Shown here in pieces: positions 1 through 7,184 of a stretch of 8,204 nt of DNA. The first letter of the stretch is position 1, and every line of letters starts with the position of its first letter. A program made the translations under genes and the position numbers. Origin of the DNA: Gammaproteobacteria bacterium (GTDB taxonomy: Bacteria > Pseudomonadota > Gammaproteobacteria > Methylococcales > UBA2780); assembly GCA_003646305.1 (NCBI GenBank), contig QNFJ01000094.1:1-8204 (forward strand), in the 5' to 3' direction. The notes beneath the pieces are model-generated. The model searched no databases, was not told the origin of the DNA, and saw only the letters and a list, made by a program, of their open reading frames with translations.

Positions 1-102
1 ATCCGCATGAAGAATAGAGACATCATTGAGCTTTTTGATCAGCTACCAACAGGGACAGAGGTTTTTATTGCGGCTACTTTTACTGCACTAGAAAAGTCGT
101 GA
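1..102 (+). CDS. C-terminal fragment of an unidentified protein (5' end outside window)
   Basis: Frame 1 is open from the first base to a TGA at 100-102 and encodes 33 residues ending TFTALEKS. The fragment looks like ordinary protein, with alternating hydrophobic and polar residues and a PTGTEVFIAATFTAL core, so it is probably the tail of a real gene. The 'glycine, short strand, then T-[YF]-T-A' ending faintly recalls the C-terminus of MurT-like Mur ligases, but 33 residues are far too few to assign it. Its last 23 nt overlap the 3' end of the convergent FliL-like gene. If the gene is real, no intergenic terminator separates the two. Confidence 0.5.
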   Translation: MRMKNRDIIELFDQLPTGTEVFIAATFTALEKS

Positions 103-481
103 AGTAGAGATCTTTTAGCTCACCTTTACCGGCAACCTCTTCGAGTGTTTTTTGAAGTTCTTTAACGATTCCTTTTCTGATTTTTTCCCGCTTTTTAATG
201 TTAAGCAGTTTTTCCGGTTCAAGATTACTCAGCTCTAAAATTAGTGTATGGCGTAACGGGGGAAGGTTTGCTTTCACAATGTCGACATTTTCGCCTTCTG
301 CAAGCAGTTGAGCAGAGGTTCGCAGATAGTGTCGTTTACCCAGCAAATTGACTGTAATATCAGGTTTTAATGAGATGTATTCTACGGAGGGTTTTGCCTC
401 TTCTTCGTTCTCTTCGTCATCTTCCGCGTATGAGAGGTTACAAAATAGAAACAGGCTAAGCAGTAAAGCTAAATAACGCAC
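80..481 (-). CDS. Small secreted FliL-domain protein (flagellar basal body-associated FliL family)
   Basis: Encodes 133 residues. Residues 1-19 form a signal peptide: a short basic start, a Leu/Phe-rich core, and a likely SPase I site after Ser-Tyr-Ala. A very acidic linker follows (about residues 20-29), then a FliL-like domain from about residue 33 to the end. The domain starts with a 'Y-I-S-L-K-P-D-I-T-V-N' strand and closes with the typical 'D-L-Y-F-T-T-F-L-V-Q' strand. Classical FliL is about 150-180 residues, is held in the inner membrane by an uncleaved N-terminal helix, and assists the stator. This protein is shorter and seems to be exported to the periplasm. No flagellar gene lies nearby, so a motility role is not supported by context. 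The start is GTG, chosen because it gives the full signal peptide and sits 6 nt after an AGGGAG ribosome site. The family assignment is fairly sure and the function is unknown. Confidence 0.8.
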   Translation of the reverse strand: MRYLALLLSLFLFCNLSYAEDDEENEEEAKPSVEYISLKPDITVNLLGKRHYLRTSAQLLAEGENVDIVKANLPPLRHTLILELSNLEPEKLLNIKKREKIRKGIVKELQKTLEEVAGKGELKDLYFTTFLVQ

Positions 482-487
482 AAAAAA

Positions 488-493
488 CTCCCT
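488..493 (-). promoter_or_regulatory. Shine-Dalgarno site for the FliL-like gene
   Basis: On the minus strand AGGGAG lies 6 nt upstream of the GTG at 481-479. The match is strong and well spaced, and it supports the non-ATG start that also gives a complete signal peptide. Confidence 0.6.
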
Positions 494-510
494 ATTAAAG
501 TGGTGTTAAT

Positions 511-539
511 TTCAAAAAATGGCCTTGAGGTCATACAAT
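511..539 (+). promoter_or_regulatory. Candidate sigma-70 promoter for the nagZ-hpt-mtnP operon
   Basis: TTCAAA at 511-516 (4 of 6 to TTGACA) is separated by 17 bp from TACAAT at 534-539 (5 of 6 to TATAAT). This places transcription start near 546 and leaves a leader of about 30 nt before the nagZ ATG at 578. The elements were found by eye in the 96-bp divergent spacer. A second -10-like TATAAC at 552-557 lacks a well-spaced -35. No clear promoter for the divergent FliL-like gene was found. Confidence 0.35.
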
Positions 540-577
540 GACTGCCACTCCTATAACAAAAAAGAATAGACCAAAAT

Positions 578-1609
578 ATGAGATCGACTATACCCATTGG
601 CCCTTTGATGACCGATATTGAAGGGAAAGAGCTACTCGAGCAGGAAAAAAACTTTTTAAAACAGGCGTGTGTCGGTGGGGTTATTCTTTTTGCGCGTCAT
701 TATGAATCACCGGAACAGATAAAAGAGCTAATTGGTTCTTTGCGCGCAGCTGCAGATAAACCGCTGTTAGTGGCCGTTGATCATGAAGGGGGTCGAGTTC
801 AGCGCTTTAGAGAGGGCTTTAGCAGGCTGCCACCAGTACGCAGTTTTCTGGATAAAACAGATTGTTTTGATGAGGCATTAAGGTTATCTGAATTGGCGGG
901 CTGGTTGATGGCTATCGAGCTGCGTTCAGTGGGTGTTGATTTTAGTTTTGCACCGGTACTGGATGTTGATTGCGGAATAAGTGAGATTATTGGTGACAGG
1001 TCGTTTTCAGAGAATCCTGAACAGGCGGGGAGGTTGGCAGCGGCTTATCGAAATGGGATGAATCGAGCCGGTATGGCAGCGGTCGGGAAACATTTTCCCG
1101 GTCACGGTAGTGTCGCACCCGATTCGCACATTGCTATTCCAGAAGATGATCGTGCTTTTGAGTTAATTGAACAACATGACTTGCCACCCTTTAAGAAGCT
1201 GATTGATGAGGGGCTGGAAGGGATCATGCCGGCGCATATTATTTATCGCCAGATTGATGATTGCCCAGCCGGTTTTTCACGGAAATGGATTAAACAGATT
1301 TTACGCCAGCAACTTGGTTTTGAGGGTGTGATATTCAGTGATGATTTGAGCATGGAGGGTGCGTCGTGCGTGGGAGATTACCCGCAACGAGCACGTACAG
1401 CGTTAAACGCGGGCTGCGATATGGTTTTGGTCTGCAATGATTCAGACGCAACGCACGAGGTTTTGAATGGTAACTGTTTGGCGCAAAATGGCGACGAGTC
1501 ATCCAAAAGGCTTGAAACGATGGTGGGACGATTTCCTGTTGATCGTGAAAAACTCCTTACTAGCAAAGAATGGCAGCAATCTGTTGTGCAAATAGAAGCT
1601 TTGTTATGA
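578..1609 (+). CDS. nagZ: Beta-N-acetylhexosaminidase NagZ (glycoside hydrolase family 3)
   Basis: A 343-residue cytoplasmic enzyme, close to the roughly 330-340 residues usual for NagZ. It removes N-acetylglucosamine from 1,6-anhydro-muropeptides during peptidoglycan recycling, which in many Gram-negatives also produces the inducers of AmpC beta-lactamase. It is a single GH3 TIM-barrel domain with no signal peptide. Visible motifs are the N-terminal GPLMTDIEG, AVDHEGGRVQR (66-76), SFAPVLDVD (123-131), KHFPGHG (171-177), D182-S-H184 (the Asp-His dyad serving as acid/base in this family), MPAHIIY (217-223) and FSDDLSMEGA (253-262), in which D255 aligns with the catalytic nucleophile. The start at 578 gives a 10-residue lead before the conserved MTDIEG; ATG at 608 is an alternative, and the ribosome site before 578 is weak. 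It is first in an operon, and its TGA overlaps the hpt ATG by 4 nt. All catalytic residues appear present. Confidence 0.96.
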   Translation: MRSTIPIGPLMTDIEGKELLEQEKNFLKQACVGGVILFARHYESPEQIKELIGSLRAAADKPLLVAVDHEGGRVQRFREGFSRLPPVRSFLDKTDCFDEALRLSELAGWLMAIELRSVGVDFSFAPVLDVDCGISEIIGDRSFSENPEQAGRLAAAYRNGMNRAGMAAVGKHFPGHGSVAPDSHIAIPEDDRAFELIEQHDLPPFKKLIDEGLEGIMPAHIIYRQIDDCPAGFSRKWIKQILRQQLGFEGVIFSDDLSMEGASCVGDYPQRARTALNAGCDMVLVCNDSDATHEVLNGNCLAQNGDESSKRLETMVGRFPVDREKLLTSKEWQQSVVQIEALL

Positions 1610-2157
1610 ATATGATTGATGAAATTGAGTCTGTTCAGGCAGCGGCAGACTGTTTATACAACGAACAGCAGGTTGAAGAGGCAATTAGCCGTCTGGCCAG
1701 TGAGATTACAGCGCAATTAAAAGACCGTAATCCACTGCTACTTTGCCTGATGAATGGTGGTGTTATTTTTACCGGAAAACTGCTGACGCAACTGAATTTT
1801 CCTTTGCAGGTCGATTATGTTCACGCCAGCCGCTATCGAGGGAAAACAGCGGGAAGCACGCTCGAGTGGGTTCACCGTCCAGAATCAGTTATTGAAAACC
1901 GCGTCATCTTAATTCTGGATGATATTCTGGACGAAGGAATAACACTGAATGAAACGATAAAGTTTTGCCAGGAAAAAGGGGCTGAAGCCATTTATAGTGC
2001 AGTACTGGTAGAAAAAGAATTGACGATACAGAAATCTTGTCGGGCAGATTTTGTTGGATTAGTGGCGCCTGATCGTTATCTTTTTGGCTATGGACTCGAT
2101 TACAAACATTACCTGCGAAATGCTGCGGGGATCTATGCCTGTAGCAATGAGGAATAA
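1606..2157 (+). CDS. hpt: Hypoxanthine-guanine phosphoribosyltransferase family protein
   Basis: A 183-residue cytoplasmic enzyme, comparable to E. coli Hpt at about 178. It is expected to join hypoxanthine and/or guanine to PRPP, giving IMP or GMP plus pyrophosphate. The type I PRTase fold is clear: LLCLMNGGVIF (45-55) for pyrophosphate contact, VDYVHASRYRG (69-79) leading into the flexible loop, and the PRPP-binding signature ILILDDILDEGITL (101-114) with D105-D106. K137 in VLVEKE is the probable purine 6-oxo contact, and the C-terminal PDRYLFGYGLDY (155-166) closes the base pocket. The signature has Glu110 where many HGPRTs have Ser or Thr; I recall a similar form in Pseudomonas homologues. 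The frame is open further upstream, but ATG at 1606 was chosen because it forms an ATGA overlap with the nagZ stop, suggesting translational coupling. ATG at 1612 is also possible. Base specificity is inferred from the family and from the adjacent mtnP, which yields hypoxanthine. Confidence 0.88.
   Translation: MNMIDEIESVQAAADCLYNEQQVEEAISRLASEITAQLKDRNPLLLCLMNGGVIFTGKLLTQLNFPLQVDYVHASRYRGKTAGSTLEWVHRPESVIENRVILILDDILDEGITLNETIKFCQEKGAEAIYSAVLVEKELTIQKSCRADFVGLVAPDRYLFGYGLDYKHYLRNAAGIYACSNEE
2149..2153 (+). promoter_or_regulatory. Shine-Dalgarno site for mtnP inside the end of hpt
   Basis: GAGGA lies 4 nt before the ATG at 2158 and 7 nt before the ATG at 2161. The spacing favours the second methionine (protein starting MKLAIIGG), so the true start may be 3 nt downstream of the one annotated. 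Confidence 0.5.
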
Positions 2158-2895
2158 ATGATGAAACTGGCTATTATTGGTGGAACGGGGCTAGATCAGC
2201 TTGATTCCCTGGAGATTCTGAAAAGCAAAAGAATCGAGACGATCTGGGGTGCCCCCTCTTCACCGCTCACTTTCGGTCGATGGAAAGGCATTGAGCTTGT
2301 TTTTCTGGCACGCCATGGCGTGGAACATAATATTGCGCCTCATAAAATCAACTACCGAGCGAACATTCAGGCGCTGAAAGATACGGGTGTTGATCGGATT
2401 ATCTCGGTTGCAGCGGTGGGTGGGATTCGTGCGGATATGAAGCCGGGGCAGCTTGTTATTCCAGACCAGATTGTCGATTATAGCCATTCTAGAGTGACCA
2501 CTTTTTATGAAGGCGATGAGGTTTTACACATCGACTTTACCGAGCCCTACACAGCATCGTTAAGAGAGGCGCTGCTGGAGTCTGCCAGGGAAGGAAAGCT
2601 TTCTGTCATTGATGGTGGGACATACGCCTGCACACAAGGGCCTCGACTCGAGACGGCTGCGGAAATCCGCAAACTTAAGAATGATGGTTGTGATCTGGTT
2701 GGCATGACAGGCATGCCCGAAGCAGCTTTGGCCCGAGAAGCTGGGCTCGATTATGCTGCTTGTGCGGTTGTGGCGAACTGGGGCGCAGGCCTTGTTGAGG
2801 GTGAAATTACTATGGTTGAGATTGAGCGGAACCTTGAACTGGGTATGACCAGTTTGAAAGAGCTGTTATCTGTTTTATCTGCTCGGCTGGAGTGA
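2158..2895 (+). CDS. mtnP: S-methyl-5'-thioinosine phosphorylase (MTAP/PNP family, MTIP type)
   Basis: A 245-residue cytoplasmic nucleoside phosphorylase. MTIP-type members split 5'-methylthioinosine with phosphate into hypoxanthine and 5-methylthioribose-1-phosphate. They follow a deaminase that converts methylthioadenosine, the polyamine-synthesis by-product. Visible family motifs are IIGGTGL (6-12), LARHG (50-54), the PHKINYRANI stretch (61-70), SVAAVGGI (83-90), YACTQGPRLETAAEI (156-170) and VGMTGMPEAALARE (181-194). MTGMPEAALARE and the following ANWGAG resemble Pseudomonas MTIP. N207 stands in the base-binding region where adenine-specific MTA phosphorylases have Asp residues, so a 6-oxopurine substrate is more likely. 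MTA phosphorylase remains possible. The gene directly abuts the hpt stop (TAA then ATG), and the product hypoxanthine is the expected substrate of that enzyme. The 3' end overlaps convergent csiV by 21 nt. Confidence 0.9.
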   Translation: MMKLAIIGGTGLDQLDSLEILKSKRIETIWGAPSSPLTFGRWKGIELVFLARHGVEHNIAPHKINYRANIQALKDTGVDRIISVAAVGGIRADMKPGQLVIPDQIVDYSHSRVTTFYEGDEVLHIDFTEPYTASLREALLESAREGKLSVIDGGTYACTQGPRLETAAEIRKLKNDGCDLVGMTGMPEAALAREAGLDYAACAVVANWGAGLVEGEITMVEIERNLELGMTSLKELLSVLSARLE

Positions 2896-3720
2896 GGTTG
2901 CAGTTGGTTTGCTCTTGTTCTCGACGGGAATAGGCAGTTCGATTGGGGTGACAGGTTTTTCAATCACTTCAGGTTTGGGCAGTTCGATTGGGGTGACCTG
3001 TGCAATCAAAGCAAAGCGGGGGTGATCAAAATAATGAATCTCTCCAGAACGAATTCGCCTTTTCTGTTTCATCCGGTAACTGGAGTAGCTCGGTATCCTT
3101 GCAGTTTCTGAATAAAAGCCCTCTTCATTGAAAACCGGTTCGGATAAGTTGTTTTGGTTTCGCTCTTGATAACCCATATCGATATTAAGATGGAGATAAT
3201 GCTCTCTTTTCAGGCTAATCAGACCATCAAATCCAGATCCTGCTTCATAAGCTAATCCGGTGGGTCTTGTTAGAGACGGTGCCTCTTTGTAATCTGCAGC
3301 GCCAGCACCGGGATAGATATGAACATTGTCCAGCGGACTATCTTTCTTTGTGGGTTGGATCCAGGCCAGATGCAGGATGGGTTGTGACCGGGCTGAGCGG
3401 GAAAGCCGGTTGGCGATACCTTTCAGATCGGTTTCATTTTTGAGAACAGTTGTAAAGGGGATGGGTTCGGCGGGCAATTTGTTTAAGCTGGTTTTGCCTC
3501 GGTAAAGCATTTGAGGTTGTTCAGGGAATTCAACGGCACTTTCATGATCCCAATCCTCCTCAGCAAGAGAGGCTTCGTCATTTTGTGTAAAGAGGATAAT
3601 TTCAACCTGATACCAACGGATGTCCTCTTTTTCTTTGGCTGGCGCAGCAACGGCATAAAAGGTAAATCCGAAAGAGGCAATCAGCAAAGAGGTTAGTAGG
3701 GCGTAGTTCTGTTTTTTCAT
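2875..3720 (-). CDS. csiV: CsiV-family periplasmic peptidoglycan-binding protein
   Basis: A 281-residue exported protein. In Vibrio cholerae, CsiV binds peptidoglycan and promotes wall synthesis by PBP1A through its lipoprotein activator LpoA; here the role is inferred from the family. Residues 1-26 form a signal peptide (MKKQN start, hydrophobic core, cleavage near Ala-Val-Ala-Ala). The mature protein begins with a strand typical of the family, IRWYQVEIILFTQ (34-46). It ends its conserved region with a family hallmark: basic SYRMKQKRRIRSGE, then IHYFDHPRFALIAQVTPIE (about 214-246). A proline-rich tail (about 242-281) contains a 15-residue in-frame tandem duplication around VTPIELP and looks disordered. 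The ATG overlaps the mfd TGA by 4 nt, so translation is probably coupled to mfd. No ribosome site is needed in a spacer. The stop lies inside the end of convergent mtnP. Confidence 0.85.
   Translation of the reverse strand: MKKQNYALLTSLLIASFGFTFYAVAAPAKEKEDIRWYQVEIILFTQNDEASLAEEDWDHESAVEFPEQPQMLYRGKTSLNKLPAEPIPFTTVLKNETDLKGIANRLSRSARSQPILHLAWIQPTKKDSPLDNVHIYPGAGAADYKEAPSLTRPTGLAYEAGSGFDGLISLKREHYLHLNIDMGYQERNQNNLSEPVFNEEGFYSETARIPSYSSYRMKQKRRIRSGEIHYFDHPRFALIAQVTPIELPKPEVIEKPVTPIELPIPVENKSKPTATSLQPSR
2933..2997 (-). repeat. Two exact 20-bp direct repeats, 45-nt period, in the csiV tail
   Basis: The plus-strand sequence ggcagttcgattggggtgac occurs at 2933-2952 and again at 2978-2997. The 45-nt offset is a multiple of three, so csiV gains a 15-residue unit: VTPIELP recurs at residues 242-248 and 257-263. 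The first copy belongs to the conserved end of the CsiV domain, so the second is probably a duplication that extended the tail. The units between the repeats have diverged. Confidence 0.85.
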
Positions 3721-6700
3721 GATGTTTTTGGCGTCAGGGTATTCAGTAGCGCGAAAGTAAAGTCGATACGTGCACGGTTCTCTTCAATATTGTGACTAAA
3801 ACGCAGTTTTTCCGGGCCATCCAGTTTATAAATATTAGCCTCTTTCTGGATCAGACCAATAATTGCTTCGGGGTTGATATTCGGCTGTTCACTGAAGGTG
3901 AGTGTACCACCTGCAGCGGAAGCAGCAATTTTATGAATACCCAGTTTCGCAGCCTTCAGCTTTAGCTCGGTGACGGAGAAAAGGTTTTTAGCGCTCTCTG
4001 GCAGCAATCCAAAACGGTCAATCATCTCAATTTGTAGTGCTTTCAGCGCATCTGATCCATCAGCGCTAGCGATACGTTTATAAAGTACCAGGCGGCTGTG
4101 AACATCAGGGAGATAATCGTCGGGAATAATGGCTGGTAGCTGCAATTCGATTTCTGGCCCACTGTCGATCGTGGTTTCGAGCTCAGGTTGTTTACCAGAA
4201 CGAATCGCATCGACAGCACGTTCGAGCAGTTCGGTGTATAGCGTGAATCCAATTTCCTGAATCTGACCGCTCTGGCCATCACCAAGCAGCTCCCCAGCTC
4301 CCCTGATTTCCATATCGTGGGAGGAGAGCGTGAATCCGGCACCCAGCTCCCCAGCAGACTCAATCGCATTGAGTCGTTTGATAGCATCTTTTGTGATGGC
4401 TTTTTCGGGTGGGCGAATAAGGTAGGCATAAGCGCGGTGATGTGATCGACCTACACGCCCACGAAGCTGGTGGAGCTGTGCGAGCCCTAGTTTGTCAGCT
4501 CGGTTGATGATGATGGTATTTGCACTAGGGACATCAATGCCACTTTCAATAATAGTGCTGCAGAGAAGCAGGTTGAAACGCTGGTGATAAAAGTCGAGCA
4601 TAACTTGCTCCAGTGCCTTTTCCGGCATCTGGCCATGCGCCATCTCAATGCGCGCTTCGGGAATCACGTTTTCAAGTTCCCGGGCCATTCTGGACATCGA
4701 CTCCACATTATTATGGAGGAAGTAAATCTGGCCGCCTCGTCTGATTTCACGTAGGCAGGCCTCGCGAATCTCGTTGTTATTCCATTCGCTCACGAAAGTT
4801 TTGATGGTGTGGCGATTTGGCGGTGGACTGGCAATAATGGAAATATCGCGCAGGCCGGACATGGCCATATTCAGCGTTCTGGGAATAGGTGTGGCGGTGA
4901 GTGTGAGCAGATCAACCTCGCTGCGTAATTTTTTGAAATACTCTTTTTGTGTCACCCCAAAGCGGTGCTCTTCATCGATAATGACTAGACCAAGTGATTT
5001 ATAGGTGACACTTTTCTGGAAAAGTTTGTGTGTGCCGATCACAATATCGGCTCTGCCTTCGGCTAGTGCAGCGATGGTTTGATCTTGCTGTTTTTTGGAG
5101 TTGAAACGTGACAACGATTCAACTCGCACCGGCCAGTCGGCGAAGCGGTCTCTAAAGTTCTGAAAGTGCTGCTGAGCGAGCAAAGTGGTTGGCGCAACAA
5201 TGGCAACCTGTTTGCCGCTTTGGACGGCAACAAAAGTGGCTCGCATCGCCACTTCGGTTTTTCCAAAGCCAACATCACCACAAATAACACGATCCATAGG
5301 ATTATCGGAACACATATCATCGACAACCTGATCGATAGCGGTCATCTGATCGGGTGTCTCTTCAAAGGGAAATGCGGCTGCAAAACTATTGTAGTCAGCT
5401 TGATCGAGCTTAAAGGCGTAGCCTTTACGAGCCCCTCGTTTCGCATTGATCTCAAGCAATTCGGCGGCTACATCTCGGACGCGTTCCATCGCTTTGCGCC
5501 GCGCTTTTTGCCACTGACTACTGCCGAGCTTATGCAGCGGTGCACTCTCGGGACTTGCACCATTAAAGCGACCGATCAGGTGCAATGAAGAGACGGGAAC
5601 ATAAAGTTTGTCGTTGCTGGCGTATTCAAGCGTCAGAAATTCGGTTTCGATATCACCTACACTCATTTTGCGTAAGCCAAGATAGCGTCCAACCCCGTGA
5701 TCCTGGTGAACAACCGCCACGCCCGGTTCAAGATCCGAAAGGTTATTGATGATATTTTCAAGTTCGTGCTTAGAAGAACGGCGGCGTCTACGACGTTGCT
5801 GAACCCGTTCTCCAGCCAGTTGCGTTTCTGTGATGATGGCGAAAGACGGCCTGTCGACCCACATGCCATGATCCATCGGAGCAACTAGAATCGAGAGTGG
5901 TTGATCTGTGTTTAGGAAATCTCCCCACTCATGGATTACCGCTGGACGAATTTTATACTGGTTGAGTGTTTCGATCAGCGCTTCGCGATGTCCCGCTGTT
6001 TCGGCGACTAAAAGCGTTTTACCATTGAGTTGATCGATAAACTTTTGGAGCTGTTCTGCGGGGTTTTTATGCCTGGCCTGAAAAGAGAGCTTAGGTAGCG
6101 GTTGGGTTTTGTAGTGAGTGCCTGTTTTCTGTTCTGTATCAGAGGTGATCTGTACCAGTTTGAACTGTTTGATCTGCTCATCAAGCTCGCTGGGTGAGAG
6201 CCAAAGCTGCTGGGGCGGCAAGATGGGCCGGTCACTATCGTGGCACCTTTCTTCGTATCGGCTCTCGACTTCCTGGTGAAAGCTCAGAGCGGTTGTAATG
6301 GTCTCTTCACCACTAAAAATAAGTGTTGTGCTACCGGGGAAATAGTTGAAGAGTGACTCGGTCTGCTCAACAAACAGTGGGAAATAATATTCTATTCCAC
6401 CTGGTGCCAGTTCTTTGCTGACCTCCTTGTAGATGACGGAATGCTCTTTGCCAGGGAAAGCGGCACGGAAAGCGGGGCGGAAACGCTTGATGGCCACCTC
6501 ATCAAAGGGGAATTCACGAGCGGGGAAAAGCTCGATACTGTCTGTTTTCTCAAGAGAGCGTTGGCTTTCTGCGTCAAAGGTTCTGATTGACTCGACTTCG
6601 TCATCGAATAGCTCGATACGAAAAGGGCTTGAATGGCCCATCGGGAAAAGGTCGATAATCGAGCCTCGAACGGCAAACTCACCATGCTGAAAAACCTGGG

Positions 6701-7184
6701 ATACGTTCTGATATCCTCCTTGTTCAAGTTTTTGGCGTGTTGAGTCAATATTGAGCTGCTCACCAACCTTGACGCTGAAAGTATGGGCAAGGATGTGCGC
6801 TCTGGGAGAAAGTTTTTGCAGTAAAGTACTAACAGAAACAATTAACAGGCCTCGTTTTATCTGTGGCAGCCTGGAAAGCGTGCGAAGCCGCTCTGAGACA
6901 ATCTCGGGTAAAGGGGAATAAAGATCATAGGGGAGTGTTTCCCAATCGGGGAACTGAAGAACGGCGCGCTCGTCGCCAAGGAAGAAACGCACTTCATGTT
7001 CAAGCCGCAGTGCCGTCTGATTGTCTCGTGTGACAACAACAAATAGGTTGTTATTGTTACGAACGGCATTGGCCAGCGCCAGTGAGTCAGCACAGCCACT
7101 CAAGTTTGACCAGAAATGAGTTTTCCCTGGTTTTGTGGGCAATGTTGGCGTGAAAAGGGGGTGTGCAGAAAGCGAAGTGGACAT
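3717..7184 (-). CDS. mfd: Transcription-repair coupling factor Mfd
   Basis: A 1155-residue ATP-dependent DNA translocase, the usual length for Mfd (about 1150). It binds stalled RNA polymerase, pushes it off the lesion and recruits UvrA. Domains in order: an N-terminal UvrB-like part (about 1-340) with a degenerate nucleotide site (SGCADSLALA, 29-38) and the conserved PDWETLPYD (79-87); a middle domain to about 470; the RNA polymerase-interacting domain with EPGVAVVHQDHGVGRYLG (486-503); and RecG-like translocase domains with Walker A GDVGFGKTE (636-644, K642), DEEH box (737-740), TATPIPRT (763-770) and motif VI RGRVGRS (908-914). The TRG region covers about 945-980 and the C-terminal autoinhibitory domain follows to 1155. 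Six consecutive arginines (464-469) precede the RNA polymerase-binding domain. The gene is intact. The start at 7184 has no strong ribosome site. csiV overlaps its stop by 4 nt. Confidence 0.98.
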   Translation of the reverse strand: MSTSLSAHPLFTPTLPTKPGKTHFWSNLSGCADSLALANAVRNNNNLFVVVTRDNQTALRLEHEVRFFLGDERAVLQFPDWETLPYDLYSPLPEIVSERLRTLSRLPQIKRGLLIVSVSTLLQKLSPRAHILAHTFSVKVGEQLNIDSTRQKLEQGGYQNVSQVFQHGEFAVRGSIIDLFPMGHSSPFRIELFDDEVESIRTFDAESQRSLEKTDSIELFPAREFPFDEVAIKRFRPAFRAAFPGKEHSVIYKEVSKELAPGGIEYYFPLFVEQTESLFNYFPGSTTLIFSGEETITTALSFHQEVESRYEERCHDSDRPILPPQQLWLSPSELDEQIKQFKLVQITSDTEQKTGTHYKTQPLPKLSFQARHKNPAEQLQKFIDQLNGKTLLVAETAGHREALIETLNQYKIRPAVIHEWGDFLNTDQPLSILVAPMDHGMWVDRPSFAIITETQLAGERVQQRRRRRRSSKHELENIINNLSDLEPGVAVVHQDHGVGRYLGLRKMSVGDIETEFLTLEYASNDKLYVPVSSLHLIGRFNGASPESAPLHKLGSSQWQKARRKAMERVRDVAAELLEINAKRGARKGYAFKLDQADYNSFAAAFPFEETPDQMTAIDQVVDDMCSDNPMDRVICGDVGFGKTEVAMRATFVAVQSGKQVAIVAPTTLLAQQHFQNFRDRFADWPVRVESLSRFNSKKQQDQTIAALAEGRADIVIGTHKLFQKSVTYKSLGLVIIDEEHRFGVTQKEYFKKLRSEVDLLTLTATPIPRTLNMAMSGLRDISIIASPPPNRHTIKTFVSEWNNNEIREACLREIRRGGQIYFLHNNVESMSRMARELENVIPEARIEMAHGQMPEKALEQVMLDFYHQRFNLLLCSTIIESGIDVPSANTIIINRADKLGLAQLHQLRGRVGRSHHRAYAYLIRPPEKAITKDAIKRLNAIESAGELGAGFTLSSHDMEIRGAGELLGDGQSGQIQEIGFTLYTELLERAVDAIRSGKQPELETTIDSGPEIELQLPAIIPDDYLPDVHSRLVLYKRIASADGSDALKALQIEMIDRFGLLPESAKNLFSVTELKLKAAKLGIHKIAASAAGGTLTFSEQPNINPEAIIGLIQKEANIYKLDGPEKLRFSHNIEENRARIDFTFALLNTLTPKTS

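Noticed and set aside
1570..1605. Upstream extension of the phosphoribosyltransferase (12 extra residues)
   Set aside because: It would overlap nagZ by 40 nt and adds a non-conserved MAAICCANRSFV segment. The ATGA-coupled start at 1606 fits the family N-terminus better.
5166..5588. 140-codon plus-strand open frame inside mfd
   Set aside because: It lies fully antisense to conserved Mfd helicase motifs, its translation resembles no family, and it has no operon context. It is a shadow frame.
6392..6841. 149-codon minus-strand open frame within mfd
   Set aside because: It overlaps the UvrB-like part of Mfd in another frame and has a composition typical of out-of-frame translation.
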